Positions 1-7,335 of a stretch of DNA of 23,714 nucleotides are shown here, in pieces. Source of the DNA: DATDCV01 sp036524155 (GTDB lineage Bacteria > Verrucomicrobiota > Verrucomicrobiia > Limisphaerales > UBA8199). The stretch spans positions 1 through 23,714 of the forward strand of contig DATDCV010000402.1 of the NCBI GenBank assembly GCA_036524155.1, written 5' to 3'. The number at the start of each line of letters is the position of its first letter. Positions within the stretch are counted from its first letter, which is position 1. A program made the translations under genes and the position numbers. The notes under the pieces were generated by a model. The model was not told where the DNA came from. It did not search any database and saw nothing but the letters and a program-made list of their open reading frames with translations.

Positions 1-808
1 CGCGGACCGGCCCGTCCGGAGGTGGTGGCGGTGTCACCGGGTTGTTATCGGAGCGCCTCACCGCGCGGAAGGAGTTGCTCGTGAGCGACTGGTCCCAGGA
101 GAAGACTCTGCCGTACAGGGACCAATCGTTAACATACAGACGATCATCGGGTCCGACGCACATTTTCCACGGGCTCCAGCCCTGGCCGCTCCACGCATAA
201 CCGCCGGTGCTGAACGCGACCGGTGTTACGGGCGAACCGTCCGCGTTGCGCAGATGAATCCCCAGCCGGTCCAGCACGTTTGTGGCGGCGCCCGCGCCCG
301 CGGTCGAGTTGCCGATGAAAACCCGGCCGTAATACAGGCTGGAGGGGTTTCGGTTCACCGTCAGGCCATGGCACTGGTACACCGGGCAATTCGTGTCCGC
401 TGTCAGTTGCGTCCAATCCGCGTAACCGGGCGAGGCCGCGGTGAATCGCGCTTTGTATAAGCCAAAGGCTGGGTAGCCTCCGCCATCCGTCAGGCCGTTC
501 CACAGCAGCGTGTTGGTCCCTTTGAGGGTTCCGGGAATGCCGGCGGGCACAGATGTTTTCCAGATTACCACCTGGTTGGTCGAGACAATCTCGCACAGCA
601 GCCCGCCGGAAGCAGGTTCATTGAGGATGTAACTGATCGCAACGGCTCGCCCCGGCCGACTCAGCACCGTCTGCTGCTCGCTGCTGTTGGCCCGGATGTT
701 CGAGACGTAGACGTTGGCGGTGGCGGCGGTCTCGGTGAGGACCAGGGCCGCCAGGCAGAGTGTGAGCGCGTGAGAGCGTGAGAGCGTGAGAGCGTCGGAC
801 CGAGACAT
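1..808 (-). CDS. Secreted protein with FlgD-Ig-like domain, C-terminus cut off by window edge
   Basis: An open frame of 269 codons runs without a stop from the ATG at 808 to the left edge, so the protein is partial. Residues 1 to about 34 look like a Sec signal peptide: a basic n-region, a hydrophobic stretch ALTLTLCLAALVL, and a likely cut near TAATA/NVYV. The next ~90 residues (NVYVSNIRAN, then a pattern like GTxKGTNTLLWNGLTDGGG, then AFGLYKARFTA) resemble the FlgD-type immunoglobulin fold used in bacterial surface proteins. The later part has propeller-like strands (GPDDRLYVNDW, GRVFSWD). Its role is unknown; a surface or cargo protein of the upstream pilus-like system is possible from position only. 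An 8 bp tandem repeat lies inside the signal-peptide codons. No good ribosome site precedes the ATG. Confidence 0.72.
   Translation of the reverse strand, partial: MSRSDALTLSRSHALTLCLAALVLTETAATANVYVSNIRANSSEQQTVLSRPGRAVAISYILNEPASGGLLCEIVSTNQVVIWKTSVPAGIPGTLKGTNTLLWNGLTDGGGYPAFGLYKARFTAASPGYADWTQLTADTNCPVYQCHGLTVNRNPSSLYYGRVFIGNSTAGAGAATNVLDRLGIHLRNADGSPVTPVAFSTGGYAWSGQGWSPWKMCVGPDDRLYVNDWSLYGRVFSWDQSLTSNSFRAVRRSDNNPVTPPPPPDGPVR
762..793. repeat. 8-bp tandem repeat (gtgagagc) inside a signal-peptide coding region
   Basis: Four head-to-tail copies of an octamer (the first imperfect) lie within the first 20 codons of the secreted protein gene that starts at 808. Eight is not a multiple of three, so gain or loss of one unit would shift the reading frame. 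Confidence 0.85.
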
Positions 809-810
809 TC

Positions 811-846
811 CACTTTGTCTCTCACTTTGTCCTCCACTTTGTCCCG
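811..846. repeat. 12-bp tandem repeat, three copies
   Basis: Three adjacent copies of cactttgtcnnn lie immediately upstream of the ATG at 808 (minus strand). They occupy the place where the ribosome site and leader of that gene would be. Confidence 0.85.
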
Positions 847-874
847 AATACTCTCGAAAACGGGTCACGAGAAG

Positions 875-906
875 AAAGGCTAAAGGCTAAAGGCTAAAGG
901 CTAAAG
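875..906. repeat. 7-bp tandem repeat (aaaggct), about 4.5 copies
   Basis: Perfect heptamer array between the RES remnant and the secreted protein gene. It is the third separate short tandem array within 145 bp. Nothing else is recognisable between 847 and 963. Confidence 0.85.
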
Positions 907-963
907 CAAAAACGTGCGCCGGGGCCGCTCTCTTCGTTCTGCGTTTTGTGTGGTTATCTTTTA

Positions 964-1341
964 TCAGCCATCCGCCGGCTCGATGGCCAGGTTATACTTT
1001 TCTACCTGGCGAATCGTCCAGCTTCGCCGGATCCCCGACATCAATCCTTCTGTAACTCTCAATCTCAGCCTCGATCGGCAGCGGTCAAAGAGGGCCAGGC
1101 ACTTGAGCTGCGGGTTATGTCGGCTGCGGTAGATGATCCCATCCGGCCGCTGCGGATGGGTGAACAACGCTCGGGACCATTGGCCCACCGTGTGATACGG
1201 CGTTTCGGCAGCGATTCGATTGTCGCAGGAAATCCTTCTCAATCCGGCTCCGGTCAGGTCGGCGCAGCGGAGCCGGTGACAGTCGATTCGGGAGATGGAC
1301 CGATCCTCCAGGTCCAGCTCTCGCAGGAGCATCAATGAAAG
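964..1341 (-). pseudogene. RES-domain protein remnant (C-terminal part only)
   Basis: The frame encodes the C-terminal half of a RES domain: LRCADLTGAGLRR, then TVGQWSRALFTHP, then PDGIIYRSRHNP and LALFDRC, with a final helix ending VEKYNLAIEP. RES proteins are often NAD-degrading toxins paired with a small Xre/DUF2384 antitoxin. The N-terminal half, which carries the first catalytic Arg/Tyr/Glu region, is missing. Upstream, the frame simply runs into the end of the pseudopilin gene that stops at 1371, and no antitoxin gene is nearby. The first in-frame ATG at 1332 would give about 122 residues. I read it as a decayed fragment left by a rearrangement, not a working toxin. The exact break point is uncertain. 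Confidence 0.55.
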
Positions 1342-1370
1342 CTGCCGCAGGAAGACAAGCAGACCGGCGC

Positions 1371-2507
1371 TCACGGGTTCACACAGGCAGAGGCGTTGGT
1401 GGGGTAATGAGTACTGAGAGGGTCGGCGTTCCAGAGTTTGTTGTTTACGAAGATCCCCCAAACGTTGCTCATCATCTGTTTCTGGATAGTGACCATGTCA
1501 GGTCTGAAGGTAGCAGGAAACGACGGATCCGATTCCGCCCAATTGGAATAATTGCTGAGATAGGAGATGAAAGAATTCACGATTGCGACCTGCTGTGCGT
1601 TGGTCCACGGCAGGTTCGCGTTCTGGTTCGGCGTTGCTTTCAAAAAGGCCGCCACTATGCCGGAGATGTCGCCCAGTCCGTAGGTTTCGCCTCCCATGAT
1701 GCTGTTTCGCCAAATGCCGTATTCGTACACGAAGGAACCATCCTGGTTGAGGATCACCGCATGGTTAGTCTTGTTCTCAGGGGAGCCGGTGACCAGGTCC
1801 ACGGCTGTGCCATCAAGATAGTAGGCCGAGTAACCGGCCCCTGTGGCGGCGTTTGTCAGCGCGCTTCCGTCGATCCGGAATTGGCCGTTAGTCGCCGCGG
1901 TGTAGGTGCTCAGCACCAGGTTGTGGAACAAGGGACCAAGATTGATCCGCTGGACCTTTACATCCTGCGGATCACCCTCAAAGAGCTTCCAGACTAAAGG
2001 GCTCGAGCTCGAATCCGGTACCGTCCCATCGGGGGCATCCCAGAGCTTCTGGAACTCCGCGGCGTTCATGCCGCTCTCCAGGTCCGGCAGCTCGGCGCCC
2101 AGGCTGGAGACAAACATCACTCGCGCGGTGGCGGGATACGTTGCCGACCCATTGGGCGCGTTTGTGAAGGGGAGATGAGTCCCCAGCCAACCGCCGGGGT
2201 CGGCGATGAAGGCACGCGTTTTGTAGCGAGGGTTGACACTGACGGAGTTGGAGCTCATTCCCGCTTCCGCGGCGATGAACGATGCCCAGCTCGGCTGGGC
2301 AGGAATCATGCGCTGTCGCAGAATCGCTTTCTGGAAGCGATCCCCCAGAGTTTTCAGGGTGGCGACCTCTTTCTCCGCGGCGATGCGGTCGAGTGTACGG
2401 ATCCCGCTCGGAATCAGAATCGCCAGGAGCACGGCGATGACAGCCAATACTCCGATCAGCTCTACCAGAGAGAAGGCGTCGGTGCGTCGGAGTGTCGGAG
2501 CATTCAT
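1371..2507 (-). CDS. Large pseudopilin-like protein, type A (array copy 4)
   Basis: A 378-residue protein with a class III (prepilin) signal: leader MNAPTLRRTDA, cut before F12, Glu at mature position 5 (FSLVE), then a hydrophobic helix to about residue 34. The rest is a large soluble domain shared with the three upstream paralogues: an ARVMFVSSLGAELP block, a LWDAPDGTVP block, a VQRINLGPLFHNLVL block, and a GSFVYEYGIWR block followed by IMGG. Its C-terminus (RPDMVTIQ, then YPTN, then ACVNP) matches the copy at 3736-4950 and not the other two. The start at 2507 lies 2 nt after the preceding stop, so translation is probably coupled. Expected location is inner membrane, then assembly into a pseudopilus by the GspE/F machinery. 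The substrate or purpose is unknown. Confidence 0.85.
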   Translation of the reverse strand: MNAPTLRRTDAFSLVELIGVLAVIAVLLAILIPSGIRTLDRIAAEKEVATLKTLGDRFQKAILRQRMIPAQPSWASFIAAEAGMSSNSVSVNPRYKTRAFIADPGGWLGTHLPFTNAPNGSATYPATARVMFVSSLGAELPDLESGMNAAEFQKLWDAPDGTVPDSSSSPLVWKLFEGDPQDVKVQRINLGPLFHNLVLSTYTAATNGQFRIDGSALTNAATGAGYSAYYLDGTAVDLVTGSPENKTNHAVILNQDGSFVYEYGIWRNSIMGGETYGLGDISGIVAAFLKATPNQNANLPWTNAQQVAIVNSFISYLSNYSNWAESDPSFPATFRPDMVTIQKQMMSNVWGIFVNNKLWNADPLSTHYPTNASACVNP

Positions 2508-2509
2508 GG

Positions 2510-3745
2510 CTACTTTTTCAAAAGCCCGTTTTCTCCGGTGATGTCGTCGAGCCCGTGTCCAGTACCACCGCCATCGCCCGCAAAATCGAGGAGCAGTTTG
2601 TATTCCGGGACGTTGACCCCTGAGCTGGTTCGCGCGGGAAAATGCGGGCACAGGTCGGCCCAAAAAGTGTAAGTCAACATGAAGGCATACATTGGGGCGA
2701 GGGCCGTTTGCTGGTCCGCTCCCTTGGCCGAGGTGGTGCGCCACTTGCTGGCCAGGAACCTGGCCGCCTCCCGCTCGAACTCCTCCGCCTGGCTCAAGGT
2801 CTCGGTTCCGCCCATGATCTGCCCGCGCCACATGCCATTTTCGAAAACGAAACCGATGTCCTGCGTCAGCACATACCGGTTGGTGACGGTCCCGGCTGGG
2901 CTGCAAAGCCCCACCACCGTGTCCTGGACATAATACTTGTCCCAACCGTAGTTGGGGAGCGTTCTGGGGAGGGCGAGTGTATCGGAAGCATCGATCTTGA
3001 ATCCGGGCGTAAGATTTGGGTCTCGGTTCACCAATACCAGCCGGTGGAACATTGGGGCGTAGTCAATGCGCGTCACGAGGAAATCGTCACCCCGGCCCTT
3101 CCAATTCGCCCATTCGTCGTTCGAGGGCCTGGTCCCGTCCGCCAGGTTCCACAACGCGTCGAAACCCGTTTGTTCGAGCGGGCCGAGCGTCGGCGCATTC
3201 GCCCCCGGGGTGAGCATGTCGCCGCCGAGGATGGAAATCGACACCGCGCGCATTCGCTGCGGCCGGGCATTGAGGCCATTCCAGTTCTGAGAGTAGGGCA
3301 GCGTCACGCTGGGGTTCTCCAGCGAGTAGTAAAAGCGCTGGTAACGGCGCGCGTTGGTGCTCACTCTGGAGACGGGCATCTCCGACCAGCTCGCCGCCTG
3401 CGCATTCCAGGTGGTGTGGTCGGGCACGTTCTGGCCCCGGAGCAGGTTCTTGGCCAATGCCTCGGTGATGCCGGCCAGGTTCACCTTCTCCTGGTTGCGG
3501 GTCGCGATGTCGATGCGTTTGATGCACGAGGGCAGCATCAGGGCGGCCAGCACCGCCAGGATCGCCAGCACGCCGATCACCTCGATCAAAGTGAAAGCGG
3601 ATGTGGTGACCGGCGCGCGGACTTCAGTCCGCAGCAATACATCTCGGGCGCTGGAGCCGGGAATCTTCGAACCGTGACCTGAACGAATGTTGCTGCGGAC
3701 TGAAGTCCGCGCGCCGCCGCATTGTTCAATGGCCTTCAGTTGCAT
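2510..3745 (-). CDS. Large pseudopilin-like protein, type B (array copy 3)
   Basis: A 411-residue protein with a prepilin motif SA/FTLIE (F51, E55) and a hydrophobic helix ending near residue 71, then the same soluble core as its neighbours (ARPQRMRAVSISILGG, WNLADGTRP, TRIDYAPMFHRLVLVNRD, DIGFVFENGMWRGQIMGG). The C-terminus (NVPEYKLLLDFAGDG and ending GENGLLKK) matches the copy at 4953-6077. The start at 3745 overlaps the upstream stop by 10 nt, which supports that start. The resulting leader of 50 residues is unusually long; about residues 11-45 are encoded by a 106 bp inverted-repeat element (3611-3716). A TTG inside the element could be a substitute start giving a short leader. Confidence 0.83.
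   Translation of the reverse strand: MQLKAIEQCGGARTSVRSNIRSGHGSKIPGSSARDVLLRTEVRAPVTTSAFTLIEVIGVLAILAVLAALMLPSCIKRIDIATRNQEKVNLAGITEALAKNLLRGQNVPDHTTWNAQAASWSEMPVSRVSTNARRYQRFYYSLENPSVTLPYSQNWNGLNARPQRMRAVSISILGGDMLTPGANAPTLGPLEQTGFDALWNLADGTRPSNDEWANWKGRGDDFLVTRIDYAPMFHRLVLVNRDPNLTPGFKIDASDTLALPRTLPNYGWDKYYVQDTVVGLCSPAGTVTNRYVLTQDIGFVFENGMWRGQIMGGTETLSQAEEFEREAARFLASKWRTTSAKGADQQTALAPMYAFMLTYTFWADLCPHFPARTSSGVNVPEYKLLLDFAGDGGGTGHGLDDITGENGLLKK
3611..3716. repeat. 106-bp inverted-repeat (REP/MITE-like) element inside a coding region
   Basis: Arms 3611-3639 and 3688-3716 are reverse complements over 29 bp with one mismatch. Each arm itself contains the near-palindrome gcggacttcagtccgc. The element lies in frame in the leader-peptide region of the pseudopilin gene 2510-3745. 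Confidence 0.85.
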
Positions 3746-4950
3746 GGTATGCTGTTAGTCGGATAGTAACTCGATACCCCCATGAACAGGCCTTGGATTG
3801 TGGTCATCATGTTCGGCTGGAGGTTATTTCTCAAATAAAGGTACAGATTATTGTCCCCGAAATTGGTGGTGGAAGTCGACCCCTTCGCCCAAACAATATA
3901 GTTGCTCATGTAGTCCATCATTGCTGCCACTGTCAGGTATTGCTGAACCTCGGGGTAGGGCGTCTTGTTCTGGGCGTTCTCGTTGTATGGCGCTTTGAGG
4001 AAGGCGTTGACCACCGCCGCAATGTCCACCCCACCGGGCAGGATGCCACCCGCAGCGCTGCTCTTCCACACCCCGCGTTCATAGATAAAGGATGAGTCCT
4101 TATTCAGGATTTGAATGGAATCGAGCGTGTTGGAAGGCCACGCGTGACACAGGTTGACGCTGGTGCCCGCCAGCAAGTAGCGGGGGTCGTAAGGCTGACT
4201 CAGGAGCTGGTTCGGCGCCGCCAGCAGGGTTGTATTCGTCCCGATCGTATACCAGCCTGCAACGTCGTTGCCTGCCGTCACGATATACAGCGCCACGAAC
4301 AGCGACGTCAGATTGACCGGCTCGACCAGCACGTCCGTTGCTTGTCCACCCCATCCGGCCCACGCGCCGGCTGCAAAATTATTCGTTCCATTCCAGAGCG
4401 GATCGAACACGGCCGGTGCGGTCGGCCCGGCGGGAAGCAAGGCGGGAAGAGCCTTGCCCAGGCTGCTGACGATCATAACCCGGGCATTGGTAGGTATGAT
4501 GCTTGTTCCTGCCTGCGTCTGCACCCAGGGGAGAGTCACGGTATTGAGCCAGCCACTGTTGTCGATCAACAGGCGGCGCTCCTGGTGGCGGCGATTTTGC
4601 GCCACACTTGCCAGATCCGCCCCGGTCTGGCCGGCGACTAGCTCGGCCCACTCGTTCTGAGACGGGATGTAGCCATTCCGCCGAATGCCAAGCTTCAGAG
4701 ATTCGTTGTAGCTCCTCAAGAGGCCGCGTTCCTCGCGGGAAACATCGTAGTCAATCTCGCGGACCAACGCTCGCAGCAGCACCACGGCGAAAATCCCGAG
4801 AATGGCGACGACGCAAATGATCTCGATGAGCGTCATGCCCGATGCCATCCGCCGCCGCCGGGGTGCGAGGGTGCCGGGGCGCAAGCCTGGTTGGGGAGCG
4901 CTCAGCCGGGCCGGCCGAGAGAAAATTTTCATGGCCCTTCCGGTTTTCAT
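3736..4950 (-). CDS. Large pseudopilin-like protein, type A (array copy 2)
   Basis: A 404-residue protein. The prepilin motif is SG/MTLIE (M39, E43) after a 38-residue Arg/Pro-rich leader; the helix is IICVVAILGIFAVVLL. The soluble domain has the shared family blocks (LIDNSGWLNTV, NARVMIVSSLGKALP, DPLWNG, VEPVNLTSLFVALYIV, DSSFIYERGVWK). The C-terminus (LQPNMMTTIQG, YYPTNSIPCN) pairs it with copy 4. The ATG at 4950 lies 2 nt after the upstream stop; the ATG at 4932 (residue 7) is an alternative. Compared with copy 4 it is longer in the leader and middle, so the duplication is not recent. Confidence 0.83.
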   Translation of the reverse strand: MKTGRAMKIFSRPARLSAPQPGLRPGTLAPRRRRMASGMTLIEIICVVAILGIFAVVLLRALVREIDYDVSREERGLLRSYNESLKLGIRRNGYIPSQNEWAELVAGQTGADLASVAQNRRHQERRLLIDNSGWLNTVTLPWVQTQAGTSIIPTNARVMIVSSLGKALPALLPAGPTAPAVFDPLWNGTNNFAAGAWAGWGGQATDVLVEPVNLTSLFVALYIVTAGNDVAGWYTIGTNTTLLAAPNQLLSQPYDPRYLLAGTSVNLCHAWPSNTLDSIQILNKDSSFIYERGVWKSSAAGGILPGGVDIAAVVNAFLKAPYNENAQNKTPYPEVQQYLTVAAMMDYMSNYIVWAKGSTSTTNFGDNNLYLYLRNNLQPNMMTTIQGLFMGVSSYYPTNSIPCN

Positions 4951-4952
4951 CC

Positions 4953-6077
4953 CTATTTCAGCAAACCGTCCGTCCCGGTAAATTCATTGATCCGGCTCAC
5001 CGTGCCGTTGCCGGCCATGTCCATCAGCAGCAGGTATTCCGGCACATTCCCCTTGTTAGCGCCGTGCCAGGGGTAATGGTAGGGGCATTGGTTGGCCCAC
5101 ATGCCGTAGATCAGCATGAAATCGAACATGGCTACGAGCGCGCCTTGCTGGTCGCCGCCCTGGTGTGAACCCGAATACCATTGGGCCGCCAGGAACTTCG
5201 CCGCCATCGCCGCAAAATCCTGCGCTATCGCCTCGGACGAGCTTTCCCCGCCAATCGCGTCCCGCCAGGTTCCACTCTCGAATACAAAGCTCTCGTCTTT
5301 CGTCAGCATGACCCGCTTTATTGGCAGGCCCCCGGCGCTGTTGAGGCTCAACATCGTGCCATTGAGATAAAAGGCGTTGGTGCTCGAATTGGGGTACAAG
5401 GCGGGCAGATTGGTGCCACCGATGGCGTAGTTCGCGAAGGCCTTGTCCCGGTTGACCAGCGTCAGCTTGGACCACATCGGCGTCAGGTTGATCCGTTGGA
5501 TCACTACATCCTCGCCTTTGCCGTTCCACGACGTCCAATTGGCGAGGTTTGGCTTCAATCCGTCCCGGGTGTCCCAGATCGCGTTGAAGGCGGCGTTGCC
5601 CGGGCGCCCGGTCGTGACCCCCGCGGGCAAACCGAGGCCGCCTGCGGTGCTGGACACCAGCAGCATCCGGGCGTTACTCGGCCGCAGATTCAGGACGCCC
5701 TGAGGCGGTTGGGCGTAGTAGCCCGTGGTCGGCAAATTATTCAGCCAGCCGGCCGTATCAATCAGCAGCACCCGGCTCACTCGGCGCGGGTTCTGCGTCA
5801 CCTTCGCGGTGGGGATGTTGTTCCAGCTTGCGACCTCAGTGGCCCAGGTAGCCTCAGTGGGGATGATCTGCTTGCTCAGGATCTGTAGCGCGATCGCATT
5901 GCTGATCCCGACCATGTCATGGCCCTCTTTCACGGTCGCCGCCATATCCATCTGCCGGATGACCGGCGGCACCGCCACGGCGGCCACGATCGCGAGAACC
6001 GCGAGCACGCCGATCAGTTCGATCGCCGAGAACGCGCCCGTTCCCGGGCGTTCGTTGCGGTTGAAGCCGGATCTCAT
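4953..6077 (-). CDS. Large pseudopilin-like protein, type B (array copy 1)
   Basis: A 374-residue protein, the first of the four-gene array. Its leader is 15 residues and the prepilin cut is at GA/FSAIE (F16, E20), followed by the helix LIGVLAVLAIVAAVAVPP. Core blocks are LLIDTAGWLNNLP, SNARMLLVSS, AIWDTRDGLKPN, VVIQRINLTPMWSKLTLVNRD and ESFVFESGTWRDAIGG. The C-terminus (KGNVPEYLLLMDMAGNG, ending TGTDGLLK) matches copy 3. Two copies of an acgctgaa-like octamer stand directly before the ATG and no ribosome site is visible. The protein is about 2.5 times as long as a usual GspG, so it is probably a minor or specialised pseudopilin. Confidence 0.84.
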   Translation of the reverse strand: MRSGFNRNERPGTGAFSAIELIGVLAVLAIVAAVAVPPVIRQMDMAATVKEGHDMVGISNAIALQILSKQIIPTEATWATEVASWNNIPTAKVTQNPRRVSRVLLIDTAGWLNNLPTTGYYAQPPQGVLNLRPSNARMLLVSSTAGGLGLPAGVTTGRPGNAAFNAIWDTRDGLKPNLANWTSWNGKGEDVVIQRINLTPMWSKLTLVNRDKAFANYAIGGTNLPALYPNSSTNAFYLNGTMLSLNSAGGLPIKRVMLTKDESFVFESGTWRDAIGGESSSEAIAQDFAAMAAKFLAAQWYSGSHQGGDQQGALVAMFDFMLIYGMWANQCPYHYPWHGANKGNVPEYLLLMDMAGNGTVSRINEFTGTDGLLK

Positions 6078-6700
6078 TTCAGCGTTTCAGCGTTTGGGAA
6101 GGCGCACCCTGCGCACTGGCAGGAATTCCGGTTTGCGATAAAATGATGCTATCGGGGTTTTCGGGTCCGCTGGGTTACAGCCCTTTCCCTTCTTGTGTCG
6201 GTTCATAGTTGAAGAACACAATACCTCGGCCGCGCGTTGTTGGTGCATCGTAGAGCGGACCGCATGCCCTGCATAGTCCGATTTATACGCAACAGCCTCC
6301 GTATTATTTCGGAACAGCGCGCAAACAAAACCATCGCGGGGCGTTCGTCCAAACCTCATCTCCGCGCTGATCGTTGTTCGTACCGGGATTTCGTCCAGGG
6401 CCATTTCTACCACCACCTTCGGGGTGGCGGGGATATTTTCGTTGGTCTACCGGAGGTCGCCGCCCTGAAAACCCCCCGGCGACCTCCGGCTACTGTCTGC
6501 CAATCCTTCGGATTGGACGTGCGGCGGAAAACCAGCGCCGAGGTCCACAACCCGAAGGGTTGGCAGACAGTAGCCGGTGCGTCGTTCGGGGGAATCAGGG
6601 GCGAACGACCACCGGGAAACGCGCCCCGAGGTCAATCGCATCCTGGGTGGATGCCAGAATGATCTGGCCACCGATGAAGGGCGATGGCAGAAATGTGGCC
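6078..6700. other. Intergenic region, repeat-rich, left flank of the RAYT unit
   Basis: From 6078 to about 6367 I see no convincing gene; a 109-codon minus frame there has no recognisable features. Any promoter for the pseudopilin array should lie here, but none is clear. From 6368 on it holds the hairpin repeat that recurs at 7153. A 31-nt inverted repeat (6486-6516 with 6547-6577, three mismatches) also lies here. Confidence 0.6.
6368..6515. repeat. REP-like direct repeat, left copy
   Basis: This 148 bp segment recurs in the same orientation at 7153-7301 with roughly 90% identity by eye. It contains three hairpins: a short one around ccaccttcggggtgg, a perfect 13 bp stem (6450-6462 with 6477-6489) and caatccttcggattg. 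The layout matches REP/BIME elements mobilised by a neighbouring Y1 transposase. Confidence 0.85.
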
Positions 6701-7144
6701 ATGGGCAGCACCTTTTACAGTCTCCACTACCATATTGTTTTCAGTACTAAAGAGCGTCGGCCACTGCTGCGGCCTGAATGGCGAGCGCGAGCCCACGAGT
6801 ACCTCGGAGGCACCGTGCGCGGGTTGGGCGGTGTCCCCGAGGGTATCGGTGGCGTTGAGGACCATGTCCACCTGCTGGCGAGTCTGCGGACCAGGCACGC
6901 GCCTGCCGAACTTACCCGGGAGCTCAAGAAAGCCTCCTCCATTTGGGTCGCTGAAAACTGGGACCCACGATTTGCATGGCAAGAAGGTTATGCCGTGTTC
7001 ACCGTGAGTTCGACCCACCTTGGGGCCGTGCGCCGGTATATTGCCGCTCAGGAGGCCCACCATGCCAAGCGGTCGTTTCTAGACGAGCTGAGGCATCTGC
7101 TCGATCGAAACGGTGTCGCTTACGATCCTCAATACCTCGTTTAG
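6701..7144 (+). CDS. IS200/RAYT-type Y1 transposase (TnpA-like)
   Basis: A 147-residue single-domain Y1 (HUH) transposase. It begins MGSTFYSLHYHIVFSTKERR; the metal-binding HUH motif is in DHVHLL; the helix with the catalytic tyrosine is VRRYIAAQEAHH; the usual ending YDPQYLV is present. The length is normal for IS200/REP-associated transposases, so it appears intact. The ATG at 6701 was chosen because family homology starts there, although the frame is open from 6374. The gene is on the opposite strand to the secretion cluster and lies between two hairpin-rich direct repeats, as expected of a REP-RAYT unit or an IS200-like element. No accompanying TnpB is present. Confidence 0.85.
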   Translation: MGSTFYSLHYHIVFSTKERRPLLRPEWRARAHEYLGGTVRGLGGVPEGIGGVEDHVHLLASLRTRHAPAELTRELKKASSIWVAENWDPRFAWQEGYAVFTVSSTHLGAVRRYIAAQEAHHAKRSFLDELRHLLDRNGVAYDPQYLV

Positions 7145-7152
7145 TACGGGGA

Positions 7153-7301
7153 TGATCGTTGTTCGTACCCGAGGTTTTGCCAAGGACCATTTCTGCCACC
7201 GCCTTCGGGGTGGCGGGGATATTTGCGCTGGCCTACCGGAGGTCGCCGCCCTGCAAAACCCCCGGCGACCTCCGGCTACTGTCTGTCAATCCTTCGGATT
7301 G
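7153..7301. repeat. REP-like direct repeat, right copy
   Basis: Second copy of the segment at 6368-6515, with the same 13 bp stem (7236-7248 with 7263-7275) and the same flanking small hairpins. It ends 35 bp before the stop codon of the GspF gene. The small substitutions between copies mean they are not freshly duplicated. Confidence 0.85.
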
Positions 7302-7335
7302 CCCCGGTGGCCTCCGGCTCTGTCGATCGTTCGGA

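Noticed and set aside
2642..3682. Plus-strand frame of 346 codons opposite the type B pseudopilin
   Set aside because: Antisense shadow; no domain, and the minus frame has a clear prepilin motif and paralogues.
6087..6416. Minus-strand frame of 109 codons
   Set aside because: No homology, no ribosome site, and it overlaps both the array's upstream region and the REP repeat.
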